Origin: Saccharibacillus qingshengii
GTDB taxonomy: Bacteria; Bacillota; Bacilli; Paenibacillales; Paenibacillaceae
DNA: 64,000 nt
Reading direction: 5' to 3'
NCBI RefSeq assembly: GCF_013185195.1
Contig: NZ_JAAZWC010000005.1
Coordinates: forward strand, 1 to 64,000
Every line of letters starts with the position of its first letter. Position 1 is the stretch's first letter. This document shows positions 48,001 to 55,691 of this stretch, piece by piece. A program made the position numbers and the translations under genes. The notes beneath the pieces were generated by a model, which searched no databases, was not told where the DNA came from, and saw only the letters and a list, made by a program, of their open reading frames with translations.

Positions 48001-48154
48001 GTTCGGCCGTGTTCCAACCGAAAATCCGGCTCATGGCCGGGTTTGCACCGACGCAGCCGCCCGAAAGGTCCAGGATCAGCACGCCGGTTGTCATTTTGTT
48101 ATACATACGTGAATAAACGGATAGGTTTGGATGATAAGGCGAAGTCAAGGTCAT
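45017..48154 (-). CDS. soluble hybrid sensor histidine kinase with five PAS domains and a receiver
   Basis: About 1045 residues with no membrane segment. Five PAS domains occupy about 20-640; each restarts with a sequence such as TTGVLILDLSGG, TPDMISFSKPDG, IGSWHWDIQQGK, NSGIISMDMKGR or VSEGIVGFDPAGR. A HisKA follows, with the phospho-His in SIVSHELRTPMNG, then a HATPase (GNAIKFTDSG and GGTGLGLSIS) and a C-terminal REC (LIFMDVQLPGMDG with the phospho-Asp). No cognate response regulator is adjacent. The ATG at 48154 is only 1-2 nt from AAGGAG; a TTG at 48148 (7 nt) may be the real start. Confidence 0.88.
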   Translation of the reverse strand: MTLTSPYHPNLSVYSRMYNKMTTGVLILDLSGGCVGANPAMSRIFGWNTAELLGKGYSTVLRADPDTEADLLESLAEWLHAPRAFGPIEIRLVRRSGETAWIKVECELPEEGDDPLILVYLDDISNLVDEAEDRTREMYKLITQNTPDMISFSKPDGTLLYVSPSVEHTLGYTMEEMLGRNRTAFYHSGDATKMKLEGTLFAENRNFERRVLHKNGSVRWVDTSFRLIRSSKGEVSRVLVIARDITERKMNDTILAKAQQLANIGSWHWDIQQGKLFFSREMREIFDYSIQPVEKNANSFLAAIHTQDREQAADRIGSALSGGRDGELTYRIVLPGGREKTIYGVWEVSKDSMTGEPLQIIGIVQDVTERVRIEEKLRSSESRYRSLFLNHNSGIISMDMKGRILSVNPAMEAMSGYTREQITRLRIGVLQPKEYAGTSKDHFRAAKNGESRVFETSFHRRDGGLRQISVAYVPIGSKKDQSGIYAIITDITERKQYTAQIEALSYQHSLLLNTVSEGIVGFDPAGRIMFTNPAAAAMLGYEGGEAIGRSYAEMLRQAKTQESAYQSGITALLDALDSGVAHAQPEAIFWRKDGGSFLASYQVTPILDRGENKGAVLVFRDKTGEKEIIRAKESAERADQAKSEFLSIVSHELRTPMNGIIGMADLLRESELQGEQRQYVEIIHESSYALLKILNEILDISKIESGRMEIEPQPIELREVLGNVVQLFMPRASEKKLALEFVTDESMHRLPSVVLADSERLRQVLINLVGNAIKFTDSGSVILCAAPKAFRAPNEIWIEFSVQDTGIGIAGEKQHRLFQPFSQLHPILNRKYGGTGLGLSISRKLVELMDGTISVDSAEGEGATFRFLLRFLLPEEEGRLFLTGGGANGTVSEAAGEQPDFTACKDDEERELRILAVEDHPMNLKVLEAMLSRFGCRADLAEDGESAVRQALAEDYDLIFMDVQLPGMDGIEAVSQIRTHLLPGHHPLIVGVSSFVRQEEIDRCLQGGMDDFIGKPVSAGEVERVLNQARMRLRRSPGMKPRETE

Positions 48155-48499
48155 TCTCCTTTGATAAAAAAGCTCATTCTGTCGCTGCTTGCACGTTCCT
48201 AATGGTTTACCCATAATCGGCCGCTTTCTAATCGAAGACGATCCGGATCGGGCAAATTCGCCGACCAAAAGTCGAATCCGGTCGGCCGCTTGGCATCGGT
48301 TTCGATTATAGCATAGAATCTTATTCCATTTTATTCATAGGACTCGTCATTTTTTTCTGTTTTTTTGTAGAATAATGTCGTGAATTTTGATTATTTCTCT
48401 GTAAAGCGTGTGCAAAGTCCGCTATATTAAAAAGAATAGAAATCTACGGTGAGCGTAAATCCCCAGCGGGAACCGCCGTCCATCCACAAGGAGGAGCCC
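48155..48499. promoter_or_regulatory. divergent gap between kinase and DUF2325 genes
   Basis: A 345-bp non-coding gap. A TATAAT on the minus strand (48305-48310) faces the kinase, without a good -35. Toward the right, TATATT near 48423 is a weak candidate. Nothing else was recognised. Confidence 0.4.
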
Positions 48500-50725
48500 A
48501 TGAAACGAATCAAACCTTCCCTGTCAGCCAAGTCCACGAAGGCGCCTCCGCCCGCAGCAGACAGCGCCCCAAACACCCGGGAACCCGGCGAAGAGCAAAT
48601 CTCCCTTCTACCGCTCCAATTTGTGCTGCCGCTTCTGCGGGAAATGGACGAAGCGGCGAAGCGAAAGATGGCGAACGCCCTCGAATTCCCTTTTGCCAAA
48701 AGGAATACACGCAAATGGCCGGACGCGCTGTTCGCCAAGTCAATGCTCGATCTGACCGCCCAGGCCCGGAACAGCCGCGAACTGCGCGCCCAACTGGCCG
48801 CCGCGCTGCTGGCCGAGCTTCGACCGCTGCTTCAAGCGGAAGAACCGGACTTAACGCCGGAACATTTCGACGAAGATCCGAACAGCCGGATCGCCAAGTA
48901 CGGCAAATGGCACAGCTATTGGGCTTTGTATTTCCAGACCGGCGCAGAAAGTGAAAGCGTCGATCGGCAGAGGCTCGAACGATTGGCCGCGAGCGATGCC
49001 GGAAGCTCTCCCGCCCCTATAGGCAGCGCGCACGAAGCGAAGACAAATTCGGCGGCAGCCGCAAGCGAAACCTCGGAGCAGCGCCGGATCGAGAAGCTTA
49101 ACCGGCGGATCGAAATGCTGGAGCAGCGCTGCCGCGCAGAAGAAGAGCATGCGCGCCGCGCCGACAAGGAAGCGCTGGATTCCCGGCGCGACGCAAACAG
49201 ACTCCGGGAGCAGACCGAAAGTCTGATGCGGGAACTCGAAGCCGAGAAACGCCAGAACCGCCGGCTGGCCGAAGAACGCGAAGAAACCGCCGGACGGCTC
49301 ACGGAGCTGAAACGGAACTACAAGCAGGAGCGCAGCCGGACCGAAGAAGAGCTGGCCGATCTGCGCAGAAAGACGCAGGAAGCCGAACATGCCCTGCAGG
49401 TCCGGACATCCCGCAGAGAATCGGAAGAAGAATTCCCGGATCGTCCGGCTTACGGACACGAAGAATCATCCGTCCGTACCTCGCCGCAGTCCGCTTCTTC
49501 GAATACGGCCGCAGAGGCAGGTTCGGACGAAGCGGAAGAACTGTTCAGCCGCTTCGGCGCGCTGCTGCGTCAGGATCTGCGCTTCGCTTCCGCCGGTATG
49601 CCCGGCGGAAGCGAAGCGGGCGACCTGGAAGCGCGGACGCTGCTGCGCCGTGCGCTCGATCTGCTCGACGCCGTCGACGCGTATGCCGCAGGCCGGCGTC
49701 TGATGGGCGGTATTCCGGCGGCTCTGCCGGAAGCCGGAGCCGGCATTTTCCCGCACGGGGTCGAAACGCCGCAGCCTCAGCCTCAGCCGGGCCCGAACGC
49801 GGAAACTTCTTCCTCCGAGGAAGAATCCCGCCGTGAAACCTTTTCCATGGAAGAAGCGCTGGAACAGGTCGGTTCCGAAGCCGCTCCGGGACTCGGCGGA
49901 ACGTTCCATCGGCGGGATCACGGCGGATATATCGTGCTGGAGACCGGAGAAACATTTAATATTACCGAGTCGATGGTGTACAAGCACCGGCTTCAGCACG
50001 AAGCCGAAGTCTGGTGCACCCCGCGCGAGGACGGCCATGGAGGGACGCAGTACGAAATCGAGCTGCTGTTCCAAGGGGACGATGCGTATTCCCCCGTACG
50101 CCAATACAACGGGTATGTGGAACTGGGCGAGCACGAAGTGTGGTATGCGGTCGATATGAACGATGCCGACCGCCGTTATCCGATCCATGCCAAAGACCTG
50201 GATATCCAGCGCCCCGCAGACGGGGCTCCGTGTATCTTCAATGTCGGCGAAGAAGAAACGGTGGCCCGCCTGGCAAGGGTCTACCGCGATTTCTCCGATC
50301 CGGAAGCCGTACCCCGCCGGGATCCGGCCGCTGCGCGGCAGAGCGTCCCGTCTTCGTCCAAGCCGAAAAAGGAAGGCCGCAAAAGCAGACCCGAGCCGTT
50401 CCTCGAAGGATGCACGATCGTCGTATTGGGCGGCCAGCGCAAATGGTTCGAAGATGTGGTAGTCGAGAGCGGTGCAACTTATGTCCACGAGAACGGAGAA
50501 CGTCCCGATCTCGTCGCGTCCGATCTGCGGCGTGCGCAGGCCTTGTTCCTGCTGATTACATCGACCTCGCACCGTGCTTCGTGGGAAGGCGTCGAACTGG
50601 CCAAAACCTCCGGCGTCCCTTACTTTATTATTCAGGGTTCCAAATCCAATCTGCGCAGTATGCTCTGGGAGAACCGCGAAGAGATTCGCCAGGCCAACCG
50701 CGCAGACGAGAAGAATCCCGAATAA
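48500..50725 (+). CDS. coiled-coil protein with C-terminal DUF2325 domain
   Basis: A 741-residue cytoplasmic protein in three parts. The N-terminal region (about 1-170) is helical and unrecognised. Next come a long Arg/Glu-rich coiled coil (about 190-325), an Ala/Glu-rich linker and a beta-rich middle part (about 460-590, with GGTFHRRDHGGYIVLETGE and EVWCTPREDGHGG). A C-terminal DUF2325-like domain follows (about 637-725, GCTIVVLGGQRKWFEDVVVE to RASWEGVELAKTSGVPYFII). DUF2325 is of unknown function. The ATG at 48500 follows AAGGAGG; a GTG at 48449 is unlikely. It is convergent with an AAA+ ATPase. No catalytic residues were recognised. Confidence 0.75.
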   Translation: MKRIKPSLSAKSTKAPPPAADSAPNTREPGEEQISLLPLQFVLPLLREMDEAAKRKMANALEFPFAKRNTRKWPDALFAKSMLDLTAQARNSRELRAQLAAALLAELRPLLQAEEPDLTPEHFDEDPNSRIAKYGKWHSYWALYFQTGAESESVDRQRLERLAASDAGSSPAPIGSAHEAKTNSAAAASETSEQRRIEKLNRRIEMLEQRCRAEEEHARRADKEALDSRRDANRLREQTESLMRELEAEKRQNRRLAEEREETAGRLTELKRNYKQERSRTEEELADLRRKTQEAEHALQVRTSRRESEEEFPDRPAYGHEESSVRTSPQSASSNTAAEAGSDEAEELFSRFGALLRQDLRFASAGMPGGSEAGDLEARTLLRRALDLLDAVDAYAAGRRLMGGIPAALPEAGAGIFPHGVETPQPQPQPGPNAETSSSEEESRRETFSMEEALEQVGSEAAPGLGGTFHRRDHGGYIVLETGETFNITESMVYKHRLQHEAEVWCTPREDGHGGTQYEIELLFQGDDAYSPVRQYNGYVELGEHEVWYAVDMNDADRRYPIHAKDLDIQRPADGAPCIFNVGEEETVARLARVYRDFSDPEAVPRRDPAAARQSVPSSSKPKKEGRKSRPEPFLEGCTIVVLGGQRKWFEDVVVESGATYVHENGERPDLVASDLRRAQALFLLITSTSHRASWEGVELAKTSGVPYFIIQGSKSNLRSMLWENREEIRQANRADEKNPE

Positions 50726-50750
50726 CCAGGCACGGGGGCATCCCGAATCG

Positions 50751-50809
50751 AAAAAGCTCCGCCCGGCGCGTATCGACGAATCGATGCCGCGCAGGGCGGA
50801 GCTTTTTTT
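50751..50809. terminator. bidirectional terminator between DUF2325 and AAA+ genes
   Basis: AAAAAGCTCCGCCC pairs with GGGCGGAGCTTTTT, with an inner stem ATCGAC/ATCGAT-like. A- and T-runs lie on both sides. Confidence 0.88.
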
Positions 50810-50813
50810 GTCA

Positions 50814-51593
50814 TCAGGCTTGGGATTGCATCCGGACTTCGGTAGGGGTCGGCGCGTACTCTTCATACGATAAAGAGACATGTGCGGCGTGCAGCGGCTG
50901 TCGATCGATAATGGCTTTGCGCTTGGCCTTCAGCACGATCTGCTCGATATCCGCAAAGCTGCAGCCGCCGAGCAGCCGGCAGGCTTCGGCTTCCGCTCCG
51001 TTTTGGCAGCCGAATTCCCCGATCAGCAGCCGGATATAATGCCGCCGGTCCTGCTCGTTCGGCAGCTGATAGGTCATCCGCGTATCGAATCTACGCCAGA
51101 TGGCGGGATCAAGCTCGGTTTCCAAATTGGTCGCCGCCATAAAAATACTGACATCGCCGAATTCGTCCAGACACTGCAGCAGCGTATTGACGGCCCGCGC
51201 CATTTCTTTGACCTCGTCGCCGCTCTCGCGGGTACGGGCCACGGCATCGAATTCGTCGAGGAACAGTACACAGGGCACCGCGCGCGCATAATCGAATATT
51301 TTGCGGATATTGCTGCCGGTCTCCCCCAGATGACTGTGAATCAGCGCATCCAGGCGAACCAAAATCAGAGGCAGTCCCAGAGACGCCGCCACGTGAAAAG
51401 CGGTCAGCGTCTTGCCTGTTCCCGGAGGTCCGTACATGACGACTTTATTCGGAATCGGCACATCATGCTGCTCGAATTCTTCTCTCATCTCCAGAATCTG
51501 CATGAATTCCTGGACGATGCGCTGGTTGCGCTCCGGCAGAACCAGATGCTTCACTTTGCGCGTACAATCTCTGGCTTCGTAAACGGTCGCCAT
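50814..51593 (-). CDS. AAA+ ATPase
   Basis: A single-domain AAA+ ATPase of about 259 residues. Walker A is GPPGTGKT, Walker B is CVLFLDEFDAVA, sensor 1 is in MAATNLE, and the arginine finger is in WRRFDTR. The short N-terminal part has no added domain. It resembles the Cdc48/FtsH-like or chaperone-type AAA proteins that remodel partners. It is a single gene convergent with the coiled-coil DUF2325 gene; its partner is unknown. The ATG at 51593 follows AAAGGGACC; starts at 51629 or 51653 would add a few residues. Confidence 0.83.
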   Translation of the reverse strand: MATVYEARDCTRKVKHLVLPERNQRIVQEFMQILEMREEFEQHDVPIPNKVVMYGPPGTGKTLTAFHVAASLGLPLILVRLDALIHSHLGETGSNIRKIFDYARAVPCVLFLDEFDAVARTRESGDEVKEMARAVNTLLQCLDEFGDVSIFMAATNLETELDPAIWRRFDTRMTYQLPNEQDRRHYIRLLIGEFGCQNGAEAEACRLLGGCSFADIEQIVLKAKRKAIIDRQPLHAAHVSLSYEEYAPTPTEVRMQSQA

Positions 51594-51755
51594 CTCGGTC
51601 CCTTTGGACTTCGGCAGCCGTGCGGTCATTGCGGATTTCCCCACTGCGGACAAGCTCCTCTCGCTGCACTGCTATGGATGCGCCCTGCAGGCGTTTTATT
51701 AATAGTAATAATTACTATTTAACTACGGATCGGGCTTGGTGTCAACGCACGGCGC

Positions 51756-51812
51756 AAAAAGACGCTTTCCCGCTGCACCGGTTCCGGGGTGCGGGGAAGC
51801 GTCTTTGTTTTT
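51756..51812 (-). terminator. terminator of the amidohydrolase gene
   Basis: On the minus strand, AAAGACGCTTCCCCGC pairs with GCGGGAAAGCGTCTTT around an inner CACCCCGG/CCGGTG stem. T-rich sequence follows. Confidence 0.8.
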
Positions 51813-51864
51813 GGACAGGAAAAAAAGGAGGGCGCCGGCCGCAGACAATCTTACCCTTCCCGAA

Positions 51865-53478
51865 TCAAGCCCGGTAAGCGACTTTGCCGTTCACGACGGT
51901 CATAAGCGTCCTGGCTTCGGTAAGCGCTTGTTCGCCTGCGGCAATATCGCGGTCCAGCACGGTAAAATCGGCGGCGAAGCCGACTTGAATCCGTCCGCGT
52001 TCGCCGGCTTCGGCCGCCGCAAGCGCACTGCCTTCCGTAAACAGCCACAGCGCCTGCTGCAGACTAAGCCGCTCCTGCGGCAGATAGCCTTCCGCCGGTT
52101 CGGCACGGTCGGGACGGCGCCGGGCAACCGCCGCGTGCAGCCCGAGCAGCGGATTCAGCGGCTCGATCGGCGCGTCGCTGCCTCCGGCGCAGACGATACC
52201 CGCGTCGATCATCTTTTTCCACGCGTACAGATAATCGGTCCGCTCCGGCCCGACCCGATCCAGTACCCACGGAAAATCGCTGACGACGAAGCGCGGCTGG
52301 ATATCGGCAATCAGCTGCAGCTTCGTCATGCGTTCCAGCAGCGCCGCATCCAATACCTGCGCGTGGATGAAACGGTCCGGCAGCGCCGTAATGCCCGCAA
52401 GCGGATAAGCTTCCATCGCGCCTAGCGTCAAATCCGCCGCGCCGTCGCCGATCGCATGCACGGCAATCGGGAATCCGAGCGACCGAGCGCGGGCCGTGAT
52501 CGCGTGCAGCCGCTCCCGGGCATGGATCGCCATTCCGCTCGTGGTCGGCGCATCGTGGTAAGGCGCGTTAAGAAGCGCCGTCCGGCCTCCGATCGCTCCG
52601 TCGGAGAAAATCTTCACCGCGCCGATCCGCAGCCATTCGTCGCCGTCGCCCGCTGTCAGCCCAAGCGCTTCCGCTTCGTCCAGGTAATCGTGGAAGATAA
52701 GGTGATGCGAGCGAAAGTGCAGTCCTTCTTCCCGCAGCTCGCGGTGAATACGCCGCATCACGTCGATTCCGCCGAGATAGCGCAGATCTTCCGTATGCGC
52801 CGCGGTCAGACCCAGGCTGAGCGCATATTCGCAGGCGCGGCGGATCGCCGCTTTTTTGTCTGCGTAATCCGGCTTCGGCTGCACGGCTGTCAGCAGCTTG
52901 GACGCTTCTTCGTAGATCCAGCCGTTCAGTTCTCCGGACTCGCCCCGTCCCAGCGCGCCGGAAAGCGGATCGGGCGTGTCTGCGGTAACGCCCGCACGGC
53001 GGAACGCTTCGCGGTTGGCGAGAAAAGCATGGAAGCAGGTGCGCGTCAAATACAGCGGGCGGCTGCCGGCCGCTTCGTCCAATTCGTCAATCGTCGGGGC
53101 TTCGGCCGGCGTGAAGGCGTTCTCGTTCCAGTTCAGCCCGAAGATCCATTCGCCTTCCGGCGTCTTCGCCGCACGTTCGCGAATCTGCCACAGCATCTGC
53201 TCTTTGGACGCCGTCTCCGAAAAATCCAGAGCCGCAAGCTTCACGCCCTGCATCGACAAATGCATATGCGAGTCGGTTAAGCCGGGCAGTACGTTTGCCC
53301 CTGCCCAATCGACGACTTCGTAAGATCGGCCCGACAATTGAAGCTCAAGGTCGGCCGAGGTCCCGATCGCCCGGATCCTGCCGTTCTCCGTATAAATGGC
53401 GTCCGGACTTCCTTCCGAAGCTCCGAGGCCGATCCGGCCGTTTTTGAACAAGGTTCCCTGCGTTTGCTGCTGTGTCAT
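51865..53478 (-). CDS. amidohydrolase-family protein (YtcJ-like)
   Basis: A 537-residue metal-dependent hydrolase of the amidohydrolase superfamily, YtcJ/NfdA group. The N-terminal metal motif HxH is in GLTDSHMHLSMQG. WIFGLNWNENAF, the SDGAIGGRTALL region and IAVHAIGDGA (metal His) are typical. The late Asp is in CAGGSDAPIEPLNP. The substrate is unknown (N-formyl or N-acyl compounds in relatives). There is no signal peptide, so it is cytoplasmic. The ATG at 53478 is the natural start (MTQQQTQGTLFKNGRI). It is a single gene with a strong terminator. Confidence 0.88.
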   Translation of the reverse strand: MTQQQTQGTLFKNGRIGLGASEGSPDAIYTENGRIRAIGTSADLELQLSGRSYEVVDWAGANVLPGLTDSHMHLSMQGVKLAALDFSETASKEQMLWQIRERAAKTPEGEWIFGLNWNENAFTPAEAPTIDELDEAAGSRPLYLTRTCFHAFLANREAFRRAGVTADTPDPLSGALGRGESGELNGWIYEEASKLLTAVQPKPDYADKKAAIRRACEYALSLGLTAAHTEDLRYLGGIDVMRRIHRELREEGLHFRSHHLIFHDYLDEAEALGLTAGDGDEWLRIGAVKIFSDGAIGGRTALLNAPYHDAPTTSGMAIHARERLHAITARARSLGFPIAVHAIGDGAADLTLGAMEAYPLAGITALPDRFIHAQVLDAALLERMTKLQLIADIQPRFVVSDFPWVLDRVGPERTDYLYAWKKMIDAGIVCAGGSDAPIEPLNPLLGLHAAVARRRPDRAEPAEGYLPQERLSLQQALWLFTEGSALAAAEAGERGRIQVGFAADFTVLDRDIAAGEQALTEARTLMTVVNGKVAYRA

Positions 53479-53744
53479 ATCCTTCTTCCTTTCTGCATGC
53501 GTTTTGCGTTCGGCATACCCGATGTCCGATTCGCTTCCCGTCCAAGTTTATCATATGCGGATCAACCCAGCACCGGCGCGGATAGACGTTTACAAAAAGC
53601 GGCTTTGTTTTTGACACCCGGCATACACTGTCTCTTTACAATGGCAGAAGCCTGCCGGCTTTTTGGCCGGTATTCGCGTAACTTTTTACATAGGAAGCCC
53701 GGAACCCAAATCGATCGATCCGGCACCCACAAAGGAGAATTTAC

Positions 53745-55349
53745 ATGAATACGAATCGCCGCAAACAAACCCTGTCCGGAAAAATCCGCCGCATCCTGCT
53801 GGGAGTCGGCACGCTTACGCTCGCTTCGGGCGTACTGACGCTGAACACGCCTCCCCTGCACGCCGCTTCGAACGAAGTGCAGCTGCGCACCGCCGTTCAG
53901 AACATGCTGGGCAAAGCCACATGGAATTCGGCGGCGGGCAGCGTGGAAGTCCGGGCCGAGGGAATCACCGCCATGTTCAAGCTCGGCGGTTCCTCCATGA
54001 CGCTGAACGGCAAAACCATTAAGCTCGATAAAGCCCCTTACGCCGATAAAGGCCGGGTGTATATCCCGCAGTCGGCGCTCGACGCTCTGCTGGGTGCGGC
54101 GGCGTCCGCGCAGAACCGGACAGGCTTCGCCCTGACTGCTTCGTTCGCTATGCCTTCCGGCAAAGCCGAGATCGCTTCGTCCACGCCTGACGGACAACGC
54201 TTGATCGTGACGGAAGCCGACAAAGGCAGTATCGGCGTGCTGGACATCTCCGATGCCGCCCGGACCTCGCTGCTGAAAACGGTCAGCTTCAAGTCGCTGT
54301 CCGAAGCGGCGGAAGTGACAAGCGTCGCGGTCATGCCGGACGGCAAGTACGCGCTCGCCGCCGTCCGCGGCGGCGACACGATGCAGCTGGCCAACCCCGG
54401 ATTTCTGGCCGTCGTCGATCTGGAGACCTACAAAATCGCCAAAACCTACAAGCTGGGTATCGGGCCGGATTCGATCGCGATTTCGCCGGACGGCAAATAC
54501 GCCGTGATCGCGATCGAGGACGAAGAACTCGATCCGAAGACGCAGGAATTCGATTATCCGAACGCCAAGCGTCCGGGCAGTATCGCCGTGATGGAGTTTG
54601 CCGGCAGCGACGCGCTAAGCGGCACGCTGACCGATCTTCCGGTCGATCTGAGTACCGTAAAAGGCGCCGTTTATCCCCACGAGCCGCAGCCGGAGTATGT
54701 CGCGATCAATAAAGACGGAACGATGGCGGCCGTTACGCTGCAGGAGAACAACGCGATCGCTCTCGTCGACCTCGCTTCCAAAAAAGTGACGAAGGTATTC
54801 GCTCTCGGCACGACCAAGCATGACGCCGACCTCAAAGACGACGGCGTCATCTCGTTCTCCGACACGATGACCGGACGTTTCGAGCCCGACGGGATCGCTT
54901 TCTCGCCGGACGGTCGGCATCTGATCACCGCAAACGAAGGCGATCTCGGCGGCAACGAGTTCAAAGACGGCGTCAGCGCCGGCGGACGGGGCATCGCCGT
55001 ATGGAGTCTGGACGGCAAACTCGTCTACGACAGCATGAGTCTGATCGACGAAGCCACGGCCAACGCCGGTCTGTATCCGGACGATCGCAGCAGCAAAAAA
55101 GGCAGCGAGGTCGAAAACCTGACAACGTCCACCGTGAATGGACGTTCCCTGCTGGCCGTTGCGGCCGAACGCGCGGATGCCATCTTGTTCTTCGATATCG
55201 AAGACGCCGCGAATCCCAAGTATCTGGGATTGATCAAGACGGCCGGCGAATCGCCGGAAGGCATTCACCGGGTCAACGGACGCGATCTGTTTATCAGTGC
55301 GGACGAAAGTACGGGCACGATCAGCTTCTACGCGCCCGTCGCCCAATAA
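53745..55349 (+). CDS. secreted beta-propeller protein with copper-amine-oxidase-N domain
   Basis: A 534-residue exported protein with a signal peptide (IRRILLGVGTLTLASGVL..., end about 42) and a short copper amine oxidase N-type domain (about 42-125, ITAMFKLGGSSMTLNGK, VYIPQSALDALLG). The rest is a propeller of the choice-of-anchor-I/LVIVD kind with repeated motifs: SSTPDGQRLIVTEA, AVMPDGKYALAAVRGG, AISPDGKYAVIAIEDEE and AFSPDGRHLITANEGD. No catalytic residues were recognised. A role as a surface binding protein is an inference. RBS AAAGGAG precedes the ATG. Confidence 0.82.
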   Translation: MNTNRRKQTLSGKIRRILLGVGTLTLASGVLTLNTPPLHAASNEVQLRTAVQNMLGKATWNSAAGSVEVRAEGITAMFKLGGSSMTLNGKTIKLDKAPYADKGRVYIPQSALDALLGAAASAQNRTGFALTASFAMPSGKAEIASSTPDGQRLIVTEADKGSIGVLDISDAARTSLLKTVSFKSLSEAAEVTSVAVMPDGKYALAAVRGGDTMQLANPGFLAVVDLETYKIAKTYKLGIGPDSIAISPDGKYAVIAIEDEELDPKTQEFDYPNAKRPGSIAVMEFAGSDALSGTLTDLPVDLSTVKGAVYPHEPQPEYVAINKDGTMAAVTLQENNAIALVDLASKKVTKVFALGTTKHDADLKDDGVISFSDTMTGRFEPDGIAFSPDGRHLITANEGDLGGNEFKDGVSAGGRGIAVWSLDGKLVYDSMSLIDEATANAGLYPDDRSSKKGSEVENLTTSTVNGRSLLAVAAERADAILFFDIEDAANPKYLGLIKTAGESPEGIHRVNGRDLFISADESTGTISFYAPVAQ

Positions 55350-55402
55350 ACGGAGCGCTCGGAACGAATCTATGTTTCCGAACGGCCGCTTGAACAGCCG
55401 AA

Positions 55403-55510
55403 TAGTACCTTGTCAACACTAAAGGTAAGGTTACGCTCCCCTGAAACGCACCTAAGGCGTGTGCGTTTCAGGAAAACGTAAACCTCGGATTAAGAGTTGA
55501 AAGGGTACTA
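55403..55510 (+). repeat. 108-bp palindromic element, copy 1
   Basis: Bounded by TAGTACC and GGTACTA. It has nested inverted arms: TTGTCAAC/GTTGAAA, AGGTTACG/CGTAAACCT and a central CCTGAAACGCAC/GTGCGTTTCAGG hairpin. It is homologous to copy 2 read in reverse. It contains no ORF and lies between convergent genes. Confidence 0.75.
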
Positions 55511-55616
55511 GTACCTTGACCGGATTAAATCCAAGGTTTGCGTTCATCGGAAACACGCATGGTTCAAGCGGGTTTTCGAGGGGCGTAACCTAACATCTTT
55601 ATCGGTCAAGGTACTA
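55509..55616 (-). repeat. 108-bp palindromic element, copy 2 (inverted)
   Basis: It has the same length and ends as copy 1, and joins it at an ACTAGT. Its reverse complement shares with copy 1, in the same order, TAGTACCTTG, GGTTACGC, AAACCT-GGATT and GGTACTA; the outer arms TTGACCG/CGGTCAA are perfect. The central part differs, so the copies have diverged. Confidence 0.72.
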
Positions 55617-55638
55617 GGCCATAAGCCGAATCCATACC

Positions 55639-55676
55639 AAAAAGCCGGAGTCCCGTTTATGGGACCCCGGCTTTTT
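55639..55676. terminator. bidirectional terminator between the propeller and coiled-coil genes
   Basis: AAAAAGCCGGAGTCCC pairs with GGGACCCCGGCTTTTT. A-run and T-run flank it. Confidence 0.9.
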
Positions 55677-55691
55677 GGCGCTCTGCCGGAA

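Noticed and set aside
55403-55616. CRISPR array or transcription terminator
   Set aside because: There are only two copies, they are inverted rather than direct, there are no spacers, and no U tract follows the arms.
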